From NCBI GenBank assembly GCA_945883425.1, contig CAMCXM010000021.1, forward strand, positions 1-34,515: a stretch of DNA of 34,515 nucleotides. The letters are read 5' to 3'. The position numbers and the translations under genes were made by a program. This DNA comes from Spirosoma fluviale. GTDB lineage: Bacteria > Bacteroidota > Bacteroidia > Cytophagales > Flexibacteraceae. Positions 6,918 to 15,799 of the stretch are shown piece by piece. The notes under the pieces were generated by a model. It was not told where the DNA came from, did not search any database, and saw nothing but the letters and a program-made list of their open reading frames with translations. The number at the start of each line of letters is the position of its first letter. Position 1 is the stretch's first letter.

Positions 6918-9341
6918 ATGAAACGTACCTATTCTCTAATTGTTCTTTTCGCTCTCCTTTTTCTGTGCCGGGCTTCGGTTCAGGCACAGACCAGCTACCA
7001 GATTCCGCCCAAAGAAATCATGGAACTGGCAGACACCAAAGCACCGGTTCAGAACCTGATTAGTAAAAGCAACCGCTATCTGATACAGATAGAACGACCT
7101 TTGTATAAATCTCTTGAAGAACTGGCCGAACCCGAATTGCGGCTGGCAGGTTTACGGATCAACCCGGAAAATTTCAATGCGGCCAGAGGAACTTACTACA
7201 CAGGCATCAAACTTTTCAGTCTTCCGGATGCCAAAGAGATTCCCATCACCGGACTTCCCCCTGGGTTTAAAGTTCAGAACCTGAGTTTTTCTCCGAAGGA
7301 AACCCATCTGGCTTTTGTGCTGGTTTCGGCCACCGATCTTCAGCTCTGGTTGCTCGATCTGGCCACCGGTCAGGCGATATCCACATTTACCAAAAACCTG
7401 AATGCGGTTTTGGGTATGCCGTACCAATGGGAGCCAGATGGCAAAAGTCTTTTAGTGAAATACAAAGGTGAAAAAGGAAAATACCCGGATACCAAAGAAC
7501 TTCCCAAAGGGCCAGCCACTCAGGATGCCACCGGTACCAAAGCCCCGGCCAGGACGTACCAGGATTTACTTCGTAACAAGCAGGATGAAGACAAATTTGA
7601 TTACTACGCAAAGGCTTATCTGACCCGCATTTTTGTAAATAAATCGGCCAGCCAAAATTTGCTTCCCGAAAATATCTACAAACGATTCTCTCCTTCACCC
7701 GATGGAAATGTGTTGTTAATAGAGGAACTGGCCAAGCCTTACAGCTATACGCTCACATATGGTTCCTTTCCAAGTCAATTCAACCTGCTTTCGAAAGACG
7801 GAACGAAATTGTCCACCTTTTACAACCGCCCTCTCCAGGACAAAGTGCCGTCTGATTTTGATGCGGTCGAAGCCGGAAAACGGCAGATTCAATGGCGTGA
7901 CGACAAACCCGCAACACTTGTATGGGCCGAAGCTCCGGACGGAGGCGATCCAGCCAAACCATCGGATTTCCGGGATCAGTTGTTTCAGGCCGATGCTCCT
8001 TTCAATCAGCCCAAATCAATCTGCTTCCTCAAAAACCGGATTTCGGACATCACCTTTGGCCGTGCCGATTTTGCCATCGTGCAGGATTACTGGTGGAAAA
8101 ACCGCAATACCCGGACCTATTCCATCAATCCTTCTTTAGACAAACAAGAACCCAAACTGATTTTCGACCGGAGTTCAGAGGATGCGTATGGCGATCCGGG
8201 TTCGTTTTCAAATGAATACAATGCCTTTAACCGTCCCGTTCTGGAGTTCAGCAAAGACGGAACGAAATTGTTTCTGGAAGGAGAAGGTTGCTCACCGGAA
8301 GGAAACCGTCCTTTTATGGATGAATTTGAGATCGCTTCCGGTAAAACCAAACGACTGTGGAGGGCCGATGGAAAATCAACCTACGAACAAATTGTACGTG
8401 TGCTGGACCGTGAAAAGAAGCTGATCATCACCAGCATTGAGAGTCCGAAAGTGATGCCGAATCTGTTCATTCGAAACTTCGGGAAAAAAGACACTCCCAA
8501 ACAAATCACCTTCCGGCCCAATCCGTATTTGTCGCTGGCCAACGTGAGCAAGCAGAAGATTTTCTACAAGAGAAATGACGGAGTCCAGCTTTCAGGCACA
8601 CTGTATCTTCCTGCCGGTTACGACAAAGCCAAATCCGGACGACTTCCGATGCTGATGGAAGCCTATCCGACTGAATACAAAGATGATCAAGCAGCAGGTC
8701 AGGTAAAAGATTCGCCACATTCCTTCATTGCCATCAACTGGGCATCGCCTGTGTTCTGGGTAAACCGGGGATTTGCCATTCTGGAAGATGCGCAGTTTCC
8801 AATCATTGGAAAAGGCCAGGAAGAACCAAACGACACCTACAATGAACAACTGGTAGCCGATGCCGAGGCTGCGATTCGCTATGTGGATTCATTGGGCGTT
8901 GTCGACAAAAACCGGTGCGCTGTGATGGGCCATTCGTACGGAGCATTTATGACCGCTAACCTGCTCTGCCACAGTAAATTGTTCGCAGCCGGAATTGCCC
9001 GTAGCGGTGCCTATAACCGAACGCTGACACCATTTGGTTTTCAATCAGAAGAACGGAATTACTGGCAGGCAACCGAGATATACAACAAGATGTCGCCTTT
9101 CACTTTTGCCAATCAGTTCAGCAGTCCGATTCTGTTGATTCATGGTGATGCCGATAACAATCCGGGTACATTTACGCTTCAGAGTGAGCGACTTTTCCAG
9201 GCCATCAAAGGAAACGGCGGAAAAGCCCGTCTGGTGTTGCTTCCGTTTGAAAGCCATGGTTATGCTGCCAGGGAGAACATTCTGCACATGCTCTGGGAAA
9301 TGGATTCCTGGCTGGACAAATGGGTGAAAAACAAACAGTAA
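6918..9341 (+). CDS. S9-family serine peptidase, glutamyl endopeptidase-like (S9D)
   Basis: 807 aa with a signal peptide (hydrophobic 7-18, cut after VQAQ at 21-24), so exported to the periplasm. Residues about 90-540 are the variable beta-propeller-like part; about 545-807 is the prolyl-oligopeptidase alpha/beta-hydrolase domain. The triad is visible: Ser673 in GHSYGAF, Asp746 in HGDADNN and His780 in FESHGY. The strings around the active site (IARSGAYNRTLTPFGFQSE, LPFESHGYAAREN) closely resemble the plant chloroplast glutamyl endopeptidases of subfamily S9D rather than DPP IV or acylaminoacyl peptidases, so cleavage after acidic residues is the best guess. It is transcribed alone between aroG-like and a bidirectional terminator. 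The ATG fits the signal peptide. Confidence 0.88.
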   Translation: MKRTYSLIVLFALLFLCRASVQAQTSYQIPPKEIMELADTKAPVQNLISKSNRYLIQIERPLYKSLEELAEPELRLAGLRINPENFNAARGTYYTGIKLFSLPDAKEIPITGLPPGFKVQNLSFSPKETHLAFVLVSATDLQLWLLDLATGQAISTFTKNLNAVLGMPYQWEPDGKSLLVKYKGEKGKYPDTKELPKGPATQDATGTKAPARTYQDLLRNKQDEDKFDYYAKAYLTRIFVNKSASQNLLPENIYKRFSPSPDGNVLLIEELAKPYSYTLTYGSFPSQFNLLSKDGTKLSTFYNRPLQDKVPSDFDAVEAGKRQIQWRDDKPATLVWAEAPDGGDPAKPSDFRDQLFQADAPFNQPKSICFLKNRISDITFGRADFAIVQDYWWKNRNTRTYSINPSLDKQEPKLIFDRSSEDAYGDPGSFSNEYNAFNRPVLEFSKDGTKLFLEGEGCSPEGNRPFMDEFEIASGKTKRLWRADGKSTYEQIVRVLDREKKLIITSIESPKVMPNLFIRNFGKKDTPKQITFRPNPYLSLANVSKQKIFYKRNDGVQLSGTLYLPAGYDKAKSGRLPMLMEAYPTEYKDDQAAGQVKDSPHSFIAINWASPVFWVNRGFAILEDAQFPIIGKGQEEPNDTYNEQLVADAEAAIRYVDSLGVVDKNRCAVMGHSYGAFMTANLLCHSKLFAAGIARSGAYNRTLTPFGFQSEERNYWQATEIYNKMSPFTFANQFSSPILLIHGDADNNPGTFTLQSERLFQAIKGNGGKARLVLLPFESHGYAARENILHMLWEMDSWLDKWVKNKQ

Positions 9342-9406
9342 AAAGGAATAAGAACTGAATCCAATACGATACCGTCCGTATTCAATTGGTCTGAAGTTAA
9401 ATTGAA

Positions 9407-9459
9407 ATAAAAAGGCCGGCTGTCTTTCCATTCCTGAATGGAGACGGCCGGCCTTTTTT
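9407..9459. terminator. Bidirectional terminator between convergent genes
   Basis: A long GC-rich inverted repeat has arms AAAAAGGCCGGC and GCCGGCCTTTTTT, extended inward by GTCTTTCCATTC pairing with GAATGGAGAC. A-rich on one side and T-rich on the other, it can stop both the protease gene (ends 9341) and the minus-strand lipoprotein gene (ends 9466). Confidence 0.85.
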
Positions 9460-9465
9460 GGTGCT

Positions 9466-9876
9466 CTACCCGTTGAAATCGCCGGAGCTTTCGGCACAGT
9501 ATTTTATTCGTTTCCTCACCTTTCGTTTCCAAAGAAATCCATGCTTGAAAGTAATGGCGATATTGGTTATGAAGTTGTGTGCCCAGATTTCGAGATCGTT
9601 TCGTTTCTCTTCTGCTGAGTCAAATGCCGGAATGTACTCGAATCCGAATTTGCGGGTCACATCATGAACGCATTGATTTCCATACAATACCTTTTTCATG
9701 TTGTAGGCATACAAATACCGATATCGAACTTTCTGTGTTCCTTCAAATTTCTCTGCATTGTAGAAATCCGTAGTTGAGCTGAATGCATAGGGATTTACCT
9801 TTTTTTGGGAAGAGCAGGAAATCTCAAACCAACAAAGAGAGGCAAAGAGCAGTAATCGATAAAAACGAAAAGGCAA
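9466..9876 (-). CDS. Small putative lipoprotein of unknown family
   Basis: The frame can be opened at ATG 9957 (163 aa), but that start lies in the U-tract of the preceding gene's terminator and upstream of a -7 box at 9901-9908. The TTG at 9876 gives 136 aa beginning MPFRFYRLLLFASLCWFEIS, a short basic segment, a hydrophobic core and a Cys at residue 21 that could be lipidated (the -3 Glu is unusual). The rest contains a tyrosine-rich stretch (VRYRYLYAYNMKK) and a basic C-terminus (KRKVRKRIKYC). I do not recognise the family. The coding density and the terminator on its 3' side support a real gene. Confidence 0.6.
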   Translation of the reverse strand: MPFRFYRLLLFASLCWFEISCSSQKKVNPYAFSSTTDFYNAEKFEGTQKVRYRYLYAYNMKKVLYGNQCVHDVTRKFGFEYIPAFDSAEEKRNDLEIWAHNFITNIAITFKHGFLWKRKVRKRIKYCAESSGDFNG

Positions 9877-9900
9877 AGGGTCAGGTAAGTAGTTCAATTG

Positions 9901-9908
9901 CAAAAATA
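9901..9908 (-). promoter_or_regulatory. -7 box for the small lipoprotein gene
   Basis: Minus strand TATTTTTG, an exact match to TAnnTTTG. No -33 element was found at the normal spacing. It lies just after the terminator of the DUF4397 gene, which supports an independent transcript and the internal TTG start at 9876. Confidence 0.4.
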
Positions 9909-9954
9909 AGAGGGATTCTGATAAGGAATCCGTCCTTAGAATCAGAATTTGGTA

Positions 9955-9992
9955 CAAATAAAAAGGCCCGGCTTCTCAAGGAAACCAGGCCT
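9955..9992 (-). terminator. Rho-independent terminator of the DUF4397 gene
   Basis: On the minus strand AGGCCTGGTTTC, loop CTTGA, GAAGCCGGGCCT form a 12-bp stem with two G-T wobbles, followed by TTTTTATTT. It starts 34 nt after the stop codon at 10027. Confidence 0.8.
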
Positions 9993-10026
9993 CTCTTTCC
10001 AATGCGGAAAGATCAGGTCGAAACAA

Positions 10027-11739
10027 TTACCGGATTGAGACCCGGCTGTTGTAGCTATTGCCTTTCTCTGTTGTAATTCTTAGCGTGTAAACTTCTTGTG
10101 AAGGAGACGATTGAATTTGAAGTCTTTCGTTCTCATTTGAATATACAAGTGGAATACTTTGTCCGATTGCGGAAACCAACTCAACAGTACGAACGGTCTC
10201 GTTTTTCGGGATGCGAACAGAGAATACATCTTGAGCCGGATTCGGATAAACCACCAGATCTCCGTTTGTCATCGTGCGTAGATTCGAAGTTACCAGAGGC
10301 AAAAGAATGGCTTGTCCCTTTGGTGTGACCGCCAGAAGTCCGAAAGCCGGACCATTCTGGTTGGCAGCCGGCGACAGAAAACCAGAGGCCAAAACTACCA
10401 ATGCGCTGTCTGGAAAAGCAGAAAGAGGAGCTGAGAATGCGGCAACCACACCCGCTTGAGCGGAATCCGTAATTTCAAGAGTCAGGTCCTGGTTTGGAGC
10501 TGAGAGATACGGAGTAAAATCACGGAAGCCAGCGTTGTTTACCAGAGTTGGACCTGAAGCAACACGCACATCTACAAACGGCGCATCGCTGGCTCCATGT
10601 AAAACCCGCACATCTGTGTTGTTGTTGGAAGCTGATGTAGCAGAGATTTCTCTGGCACCTGGCAAAACGGTAATATCGAAACCGACTGGAATACTATTTG
10701 GATTGGCGGCATAGCCAGCGGTTGTCAATAAACCGGTTGCTACCAATGTGTACGAATCCGTTCCAGACAGTTCGTAAGTTCTTTTGAAAGCCGGATTGCT
10801 GGTGTCACTGCTTTGAGATGCCCCTTTGATGGCCACGGTTAAAGGAACACCTGCATTCAAATCGACAAACGGAGTGGCCTTGCGGAAGGCAAAATCTGGA
10901 ACTGCTTTACCACCGTTCACGAAGATATCCACGTTCGGCGCATTGGCTGAATTATGAATGATTTGAACTCTTGATGTAGCCGTTGGAAGCTGAATCGTCT
11001 GTCCTGTAGTCGTAAAAGCAAAAATTCCAAAACCAGGTCCGTTTTGGCCGTTAACCGGATTGGCCGCTGGGTTAAAATATCCGGAAGCAAGAACCAGAGC
11101 GGTTTTTCCTGCCAGACCGGCCAGAGCTGCACTGTAAGCCAGTAGGTTTGGTGAACCGGAACCTGGAGCAATTTGTACTGTATATGTGGCAGCCGGAACT
11201 GGGAGGTAATCGGAAAATCCACGGAAAGGCGCATTGTCGACTAATGTAGCCACTCCCTGTGCTTTGATGTCCACAGTTGGTGCATCTGTTACGCCATGGA
11301 AAATTCGGAGTTCTACATTTCCGGAAACAGCGGCCGTCTCTTTTGCATTGGGGATAACGGTGATGTCAAAACCCGTTCCAATTCCATCTGGATTCGGTGC
11401 ATTTGTTCCTCCGGGAAGGTTTCCGTTTGCAATCAGATAGTAACCTGTGTTGGCTGCCAGAGTGTAGGTCTGGAAGTATGCTGGATTGCTGGTATCGGAC
11501 GAACCAGAGGCTGGCTTTATTCTCACTTGCAACGGGACACCAGCAGGTGCATCCTGAAAAGGAGAAGCAGCACGAAATGGAACATTGGAAAGGAGTTTTG
11601 TGGCACCCACAAAAACATCGACAGCGGGCGCATTGGGTGCATTGTGTACAACCTGAATGCGGGCTTGCTGAGCATAAACCGAACCAGAAATGAGCCCTGT
11701 AAAAACAAATAGTTTTAGAGAGGATTTAGAAAAAAGCAT
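10027..11739 (-). CDS. T9SS-exported protein with four DUF4397 units
   Basis: 570 aa. A signal peptide (hydrophobic 9-22, cut near VYAQ 21-24) is followed by four immunoglobulin-like DUF4397 units starting near residues 27, 145, 257 and 378. Each opens with a variant of RIQVVHNAPNAPAVDVFV (VHNAPNAP, FHGVTDAP, IHNSANAP, LHGASDAP). Units 1 and 3 are close to each other (both have SSDTSNPA and GFDITVxP), as are 2 and 4 (ALVLASG, NGPxFG), so a two-unit block of about 230 residues has been duplicated. A type A T9SS sorting domain occupies about 490-570, starting VVYPNPAQD. The protein should reach the outer surface or medium. Its function is unknown; DUF4397 proteins are often adhesin-like. It is probably monocistronic, with its own terminator, 219 nt downstream of xerD. 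Confidence 0.88.
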   Translation of the reverse strand: MLFSKSSLKLFVFTGLISGSVYAQQARIQVVHNAPNAPAVDVFVGATKLLSNVPFRAASPFQDAPAGVPLQVRIKPASGSSDTSNPAYFQTYTLAANTGYYLIANGNLPGGTNAPNPDGIGTGFDITVIPNAKETAAVSGNVELRIFHGVTDAPTVDIKAQGVATLVDNAPFRGFSDYLPVPAATYTVQIAPGSGSPNLLAYSAALAGLAGKTALVLASGYFNPAANPVNGQNGPGFGIFAFTTTGQTIQLPTATSRVQIIHNSANAPNVDIFVNGGKAVPDFAFRKATPFVDLNAGVPLTVAIKGASQSSDTSNPAFKRTYELSGTDSYTLVATGLLTTAGYAANPNSIPVGFDITVLPGAREISATSASNNNTDVRVLHGASDAPFVDVRVASGPTLVNNAGFRDFTPYLSAPNQDLTLEITDSAQAGVVAAFSAPLSAFPDSALVVLASGFLSPAANQNGPAFGLLAVTPKGQAILLPLVTSNLRTMTNGDLVVYPNPAQDVFSVRIPKNETVRTVELVSAIGQSIPLVYSNENERLQIQSSPSQEVYTLRITTEKGNSYNSRVSIR

Positions 11740-11909
11740 GAGTGTTGAATAAAAATGATAGTCGGATTAAAGACTTTCAACTCTGCCGTTTGTTTATGAA
11801 TTGAAGTATTGAAAAAATCTATGTCCACTTTCCTTTTCTGGCAAAAACATGACTATCAATGTTTTGTGCTAAAATTTCTGTTTAATTTTTTTTTAAAATA
11901 CTTAAACAA

Positions 11910-11954
11910 AAGTATCGGTTCGGTCACCGAAAGGCGTCAGCAAAAGTGATACTT
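11910..11954 (-). terminator. Nested inverted repeats downstream of xerD
   Basis: Outer arms AAGTATC (11910-11916) and GATACTT (11948-11954) enclose a perfect inner palindrome TTCGGTCACCGAA (11919-11931). On the minus strand the structure is followed by TTTTGTTT, starting 5 nt after the xerD stop codon. It is probably the xerD terminator, although the outer loop is longer than usual and the inner dyad could also bind a protein. The rest of 11740-11958 is AT-rich with no gene. Confidence 0.45.
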
Positions 11955-11958
11955 GTCT

Positions 11959-12888
11959 CTACGATTTCGACCTTGGGTGAAAATCCCGGATCACCTGCTG
12001 GAGGAAGCCCATATCCAGATGGGTGTAAATTTCAGTGGTGGTGATGCTTTCATGTCCCAGCATTTCCTGGATGATCCGCAGATCGGCTCCACCTTCCAGA
12101 AGATGGGTGGCAAATGAATGGCGGAAGGTGTGCGGACTGATTTTCTTTTTGATGCCCGCCATTTTTCCAAGCCGAACCACCGTAGTGAATATGGAAATGC
12201 GGCTCAGATTTTTCCCGGCCGGATTCAGCAACAAAAAATCACCAAAATCACGATGAATTTTTCCCTGATCCCGGACATCCCGCCGGTAATGACGGATCGC
12301 ATCCAGCGCTTCTTCACCAATCGGAACCAGCCTTTCCTTATCGTTTTTGCCAATCACTTTTATGAAACCGGCCTCTTCGTAAATCTGCGAAATCAACAGG
12401 TTGCTGAGTTCTGAAACCCTCAAACCGCATCCATACAAAACCTCAATGATCATTCGGTCCCGAATCCCGATGGGATGGCTCGTATCGATGGCATTCAGGA
12501 TGGCGTCGATCTCGTGCACTTCCAGAACAGACGGAAGTTTCCGGGGAAGGACAGGACCGGAGATCAACGCAGCAGGACTGTCTTTGATTTGCTCATCGTA
12601 CACCAGAAAGGCGAAAAACGATTTCATGCCAGAAAGAATCCGGGCCTGACTGTAGGCCGCAATGCCCGTTTCGGTGAGTTCTTTGAGAACCAGTTCAATA
12701 TCATCCTTCTTTATTTCGGACGGAGCTTTCCAGATCTGATGATCTTCCAGAACCCGACGAAGAATGGCCACATCGTGGGCATAGGCTTTCCGCGTATTGT
12801 CAGACCCGGCCCTTTCCAGTTTGAGGTGATTGACAAACGAACGGATACTGGTATCCCAGATTTTCTCCAGCCGGGTTGGTTCAGCCAT
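11959..12888 (-). CDS. xerD: Site-specific tyrosine recombinase XerD
   Basis: The start chosen is the ATG at 12888 (309 aa, beginning MAEPTRLEKI) instead of the one at 12939, because 309 aa is the normal length and the extra 17 residues look random. The N-terminal SAM-like core-binding domain (10-115) is followed by the catalytic domain. The residues expected for the family are all present: Arg157 (GCGLRVSEL), Lys181 (GKNDKERLVPIG), His253 and Arg256 (HTFRHSFATHLLEGGADL), His279 (LGHESITTT) and the nucleophile Tyr288 (IYTH). These motifs are of the housekeeping XerC/XerD type that resolves chromosome dimers at dif, and no phage or integron genes are nearby. XerD is preferred over XerC from the ETGIAAYSQARILSG region. 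It is divergent from the LD-carboxypeptidase gene. Confidence 0.9.
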   Translation of the reverse strand: MAEPTRLEKIWDTSIRSFVNHLKLERAGSDNTRKAYAHDVAILRRVLEDHQIWKAPSEIKKDDIELVLKELTETGIAAYSQARILSGMKSFFAFLVYDEQIKDSPAALISGPVLPRKLPSVLEVHEIDAILNAIDTSHPIGIRDRMIIEVLYGCGLRVSELSNLLISQIYEEAGFIKVIGKNDKERLVPIGEEALDAIRHYRRDVRDQGKIHRDFGDFLLLNPAGKNLSRISIFTTVVRLGKMAGIKKKISPHTFRHSFATHLLEGGADLRIIQEMLGHESITTTEIYTHLDMGFLQQVIRDFHPRSKS

Positions 12889-13029
12889 TGGTTTGAGGAG
12901 ATAGATAGTCCATGCCGGTTCAAAACACGAAAAAAGCAATCACATGATCCACTTTTTTATCGAATCTGTCCTTGTCATCGGAAAGGAATTCCGTTCCTTC
13001 GCTCCACAATCTGATTCATTTTGAACAAT

Positions 13030-13938
13030 ATGATTCCATCTTTTCTCAATGCAGGCGACCTCATATTGGTTGTTGCTCCGGCATTTTCTGCCAACGAAGC
13101 GGAAGTACGAAATGGAATCATCCACCTGGAAAAGATGGGATTCCGGGTTGAAACGGGTAAAAGTGTATTTTCATCCTGGGGCAAGTTTGCCGGAACCGAT
13201 TCTGAACGAAAAGCTGATCTTCAATGGGCGATGGATCACTCGGAAGCCAAAGCGATTATTTGTACACGTGGTGGTTACGGACTCGGTCGCATTCTTCCTG
13301 AACTGAACTTTGACAAATTCCGGACAAATCCGAAATGGCTGATTGGGTTTAGCGACATTACCCTGCTGCATCTGCATCTTCACGAACTGAAAATTGCGTC
13401 CGTCCACGGTCCGATGACGGTGCATTTCAGCCGGTCGGAACAGTCGGAAGCCTGCAATTCATTGATCCACATGATAAAAGGAGAGGTACCGCCTGTTTCA
13501 TATCCGATTCAACCGGAAAGGGCGGATACCCAAAACATCAGCGGGCCATTGGCCGGAGGAAACCTCACCATGATATCGCATTCGGCTGGAAAACTGAAAC
13601 CCGGCGTTTTTTCCGGTTCGGTGTTGTTTCTGGAAGAAATCGGGGAATACCATTACCGGATCGACCGGATGCTGGAACAATTGCGTCAGAGTGGAATGTT
13701 TGATGGGATAAAAGCAGTGGTACTGGGCCAATTTACCGATTGTGAAGCCGATCGGTTTCCGCTTTCAGTAGCTGAAATGGTAAGCGAAAAATTACCGGAA
13801 GGTGTCCCGGTTTTCTCCGGACTGGAAAGCGGTCATGGAGTTCCGACTTTTCCTTTGATCTTCGGAACGATGACGGAAATTGAAAAGAGCGAAACCGGAT
13901 TCCAGCTGAAGCAAAGGCTGAGGCCGGTTATTTCTTAA
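13030..13938 (+). CDS. LD-carboxypeptidase (peptidase S66)
   Basis: 302 aa, cytoplasmic (no signal peptide). S66 enzymes remove the terminal D-alanine from L,D-linked murein tetrapeptides during cell-wall recycling. Counting from the ATG at 13030, the Ser-Glu-His triad is at Ser108 (IGFSDIT), Glu203 (LFLEEIGE) and His269 (ESGHG); the conserved CTRGGYGLGRILP lies near 78-90. An in-frame TTG at 13021 would add 3 residues, but it lies within a near-consensus -7 box (TCATTTTG), so the ATG is preferred. The 3' end overlaps that of the convergent CocE-type gene by 11 nt. Family assignment is firm; exact substrate is inferred. Confidence 0.9.
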   Translation: MIPSFLNAGDLILVVAPAFSANEAEVRNGIIHLEKMGFRVETGKSVFSSWGKFAGTDSERKADLQWAMDHSEAKAIICTRGGYGLGRILPELNFDKFRTNPKWLIGFSDITLLHLHLHELKIASVHGPMTVHFSRSEQSEACNSLIHMIKGEVPPVSYPIQPERADTQNISGPLAGGNLTMISHSAGKLKPGVFSGSVLFLEEIGEYHYRIDRMLEQLRQSGMFDGIKAVVLGQFTDCEADRFPLSVAEMVSEKLPEGVPVFSGLESGHGVPTFPLIFGTMTEIEKSETGFQLKQRLRPVIS

Positions 13939-15799
13939 GTTCAAGGAACCGCACCTTGCTTTGGTAGCGGGCAGTGTGAAAGATCTTGATCCGGGATTTC
14001 TGGAAATCTTCTTTCCGGGCCGAGAAAATGTTCATGAATTTCTGCGGATTGAGATCCACCAACGGGAACCAGCTGCTTTGTACCTGCACCATAATCCGGT
14101 GCCCGGCTTTGAACGTGTGGTTGATGTCACACAACTGGAACTTCACTTCGTTTACTTCATTCACGGTCAGTGGTTCTGGTTTTTCGAGACTGTTGCGGAA
14201 TTTCGCCCGCATCACATCTCCGCGAACCAGCATTTCATAACCACCCAGTTTGGCGCTGTTGTCCACTTCTGCTCCCTGATCAGGGAATACATCAATCAAC
14301 TTCACTATGAAATCAGCATCGTCTGTACTGGGAGAAACAAAAAGTTCGGCATTGAGAGGACCCGTCATCGTCACATCTTCTTTCAAAGGCTCTGTTTCAT
14401 ATACCAGAACATCCGGACGGCGGGCAGCAAACCTCTGATCTTCCACCATATACTCCTTCGTCATCGAGGTGGTGATGCCGTTGGTAAATGGAACCGGCTT
14501 GGCAGGATCACTGGTGTATTCGTCGAAACTGTTGTTGCTTCCCAATCCTTCCGGACTGAACGCTAATTTTCCGGACGGGAAGAAAATCAGTTCCTTTTCT
14601 TCGGCTTCCTGTGGTGGCCATGTTTTATAGGCTTTCCAGACGTTGGTTCCGGTTTCGAACATGTAAGCCTCAGGAAGTTCCAGTTCTGTATTTCCTTTCA
14701 GGTAATGGTTGAAGAATTCGAATTCAATCTTATTCCTGTAAAAAACACCGGTTTTGGAATCGAAATTGATTGGCCCCAGATTCTGGGCATCGCCTTTGGC
14801 CCACAATCCATGACTCCAGGGACCCATCACCAACAGGTTGCTGGCTTTGGGATTTTTCTTTTCAATGCTTTGATACAAATTGATGGCTCCGTACAGATTT
14901 TCGGCATCAAACAATCCACCAACAACCAGTGTAGCGGCCTTAATACCTTTAAAATACTGGAGAGCATTCCGCTCTTTCCAGAAGGAGTCGTATTCTGAAT
15001 GGGCCATCAGATCGTTCCAGAAAGGGATCTCATAATTGAGATACATCTTATTGGCATTTTCCAAAGGACCGAGTTGCTTGAAGAAATAGTATCCGTCTTG
15101 TGTTCCGTGGTTAAAGCCCGGATTGTTTTCGATGGTCAGGGCATTGCGGACTTTGCCGAAAGAGCTGAAAAAATTAAAAGCATGGGGCAAAAAGAAAGCA
15201 CCGTTGTGGTGAAAATCGTCACCGGCAAACCAATCCATTACCGGAGCCTGAGGCGAAACCGCAACCAGATTGGGGTGGTTCGATAAAGCGCCCATGGCGG
15301 CATAAAAACCCGGATAGGAAATTCCCCACATGCCCACATTTCCATTGTGGTTTTTCAGCTTTTTTAGAAGCCAGGAAATACTGTCGTATGTGTCCGTGCT
15401 CTCATCAATATCCTTGGCACCTTTTTTTACCGGTTTGAACGGACGAACATCCACAAATTGTCCTTCCGACATATAGCGCCCCCTCACATCCTGAAAAACA
15501 AAAATATATCCGCTTTTCTGTAAAAGTTCATTGTGGCCCAGCTGCGATTTATAGTCATCCGGACCATAAGGACCAACTCCATATGGGGTCCGCTGGAACA
15601 GGATTGGGTATTTTTTGCTCTGATCTTTGGGTTCGTAAACGACAGTAAAGAGCTTAACTCCATCTCTCATCTGAATGGAATAGATGGTTTTGGTGTAATG
15701 AGCCTTGACATCAAAAGAAGCCTCCTGAGCCATTAACCCACTGAAAAACAGAAGGCTAATTAGTAGTAAACCGAATCTTTTATTCAAAATGCTGATCAT
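13928..15799 (-). CDS. CocE/NonD-family exported hydrolase (S15-like)
   Basis: 623 aa with a signal peptide (hydrophobic 9-22, cut after GLMAQ). It has the X-Pro dipeptidyl-peptidase (S15)/cocaine esterase architecture: an alpha/beta hydrolase with Ser161 in GISYPGFYAA, Asp298 in GGLFDAEN and His330 in GPWSHGLW, then a C-terminal jelly-roll domain (about 430-620, with GHRIMVQVQSSWFPLVDLNP). Members cleave X-Pro peptides, esters or acyl groups such as glutaryl in beta-lactams, so the substrate cannot be read from sequence. The start codon overlaps the stop of the upstream DedA gene (ATGA, 15796-15799), which implies translational coupling. Its tail overlaps the LD-carboxypeptidase gene by 11 nt on the opposite strand. 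Confidence 0.87.
   Translation of the reverse strand: MISILNKRFGLLLISLLFFSGLMAQEASFDVKAHYTKTIYSIQMRDGVKLFTVVYEPKDQSKKYPILFQRTPYGVGPYGPDDYKSQLGHNELLQKSGYIFVFQDVRGRYMSEGQFVDVRPFKPVKKGAKDIDESTDTYDSISWLLKKLKNHNGNVGMWGISYPGFYAAMGALSNHPNLVAVSPQAPVMDWFAGDDFHHNGAFFLPHAFNFFSSFGKVRNALTIENNPGFNHGTQDGYYFFKQLGPLENANKMYLNYEIPFWNDLMAHSEYDSFWKERNALQYFKGIKAATLVVGGLFDAENLYGAINLYQSIEKKNPKASNLLVMGPWSHGLWAKGDAQNLGPINFDSKTGVFYRNKIEFEFFNHYLKGNTELELPEAYMFETGTNVWKAYKTWPPQEAEEKELIFFPSGKLAFSPEGLGSNNSFDEYTSDPAKPVPFTNGITTSMTKEYMVEDQRFAARRPDVLVYETEPLKEDVTMTGPLNAELFVSPSTDDADFIVKLIDVFPDQGAEVDNSAKLGGYEMLVRGDVMRAKFRNSLEKPEPLTVNEVNEVKFQLCDINHTFKAGHRIMVQVQSSWFPLVDLNPQKFMNIFSARKEDFQKSRIKIFHTARYQSKVRFLELKK

Noticed and set aside
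11910-11954. dif site next to xerD
   Set aside because: It lacks the paired 11-bp arms around a 6-bp centre, and dif normally lies at the replication terminus, not next to xerD.
13961-14566. 201-codon open frame antisense to the CocE-type hydrolase
   Set aside because: Shadow frame; the hydrolase C-terminal domain on the minus strand explains the openness.
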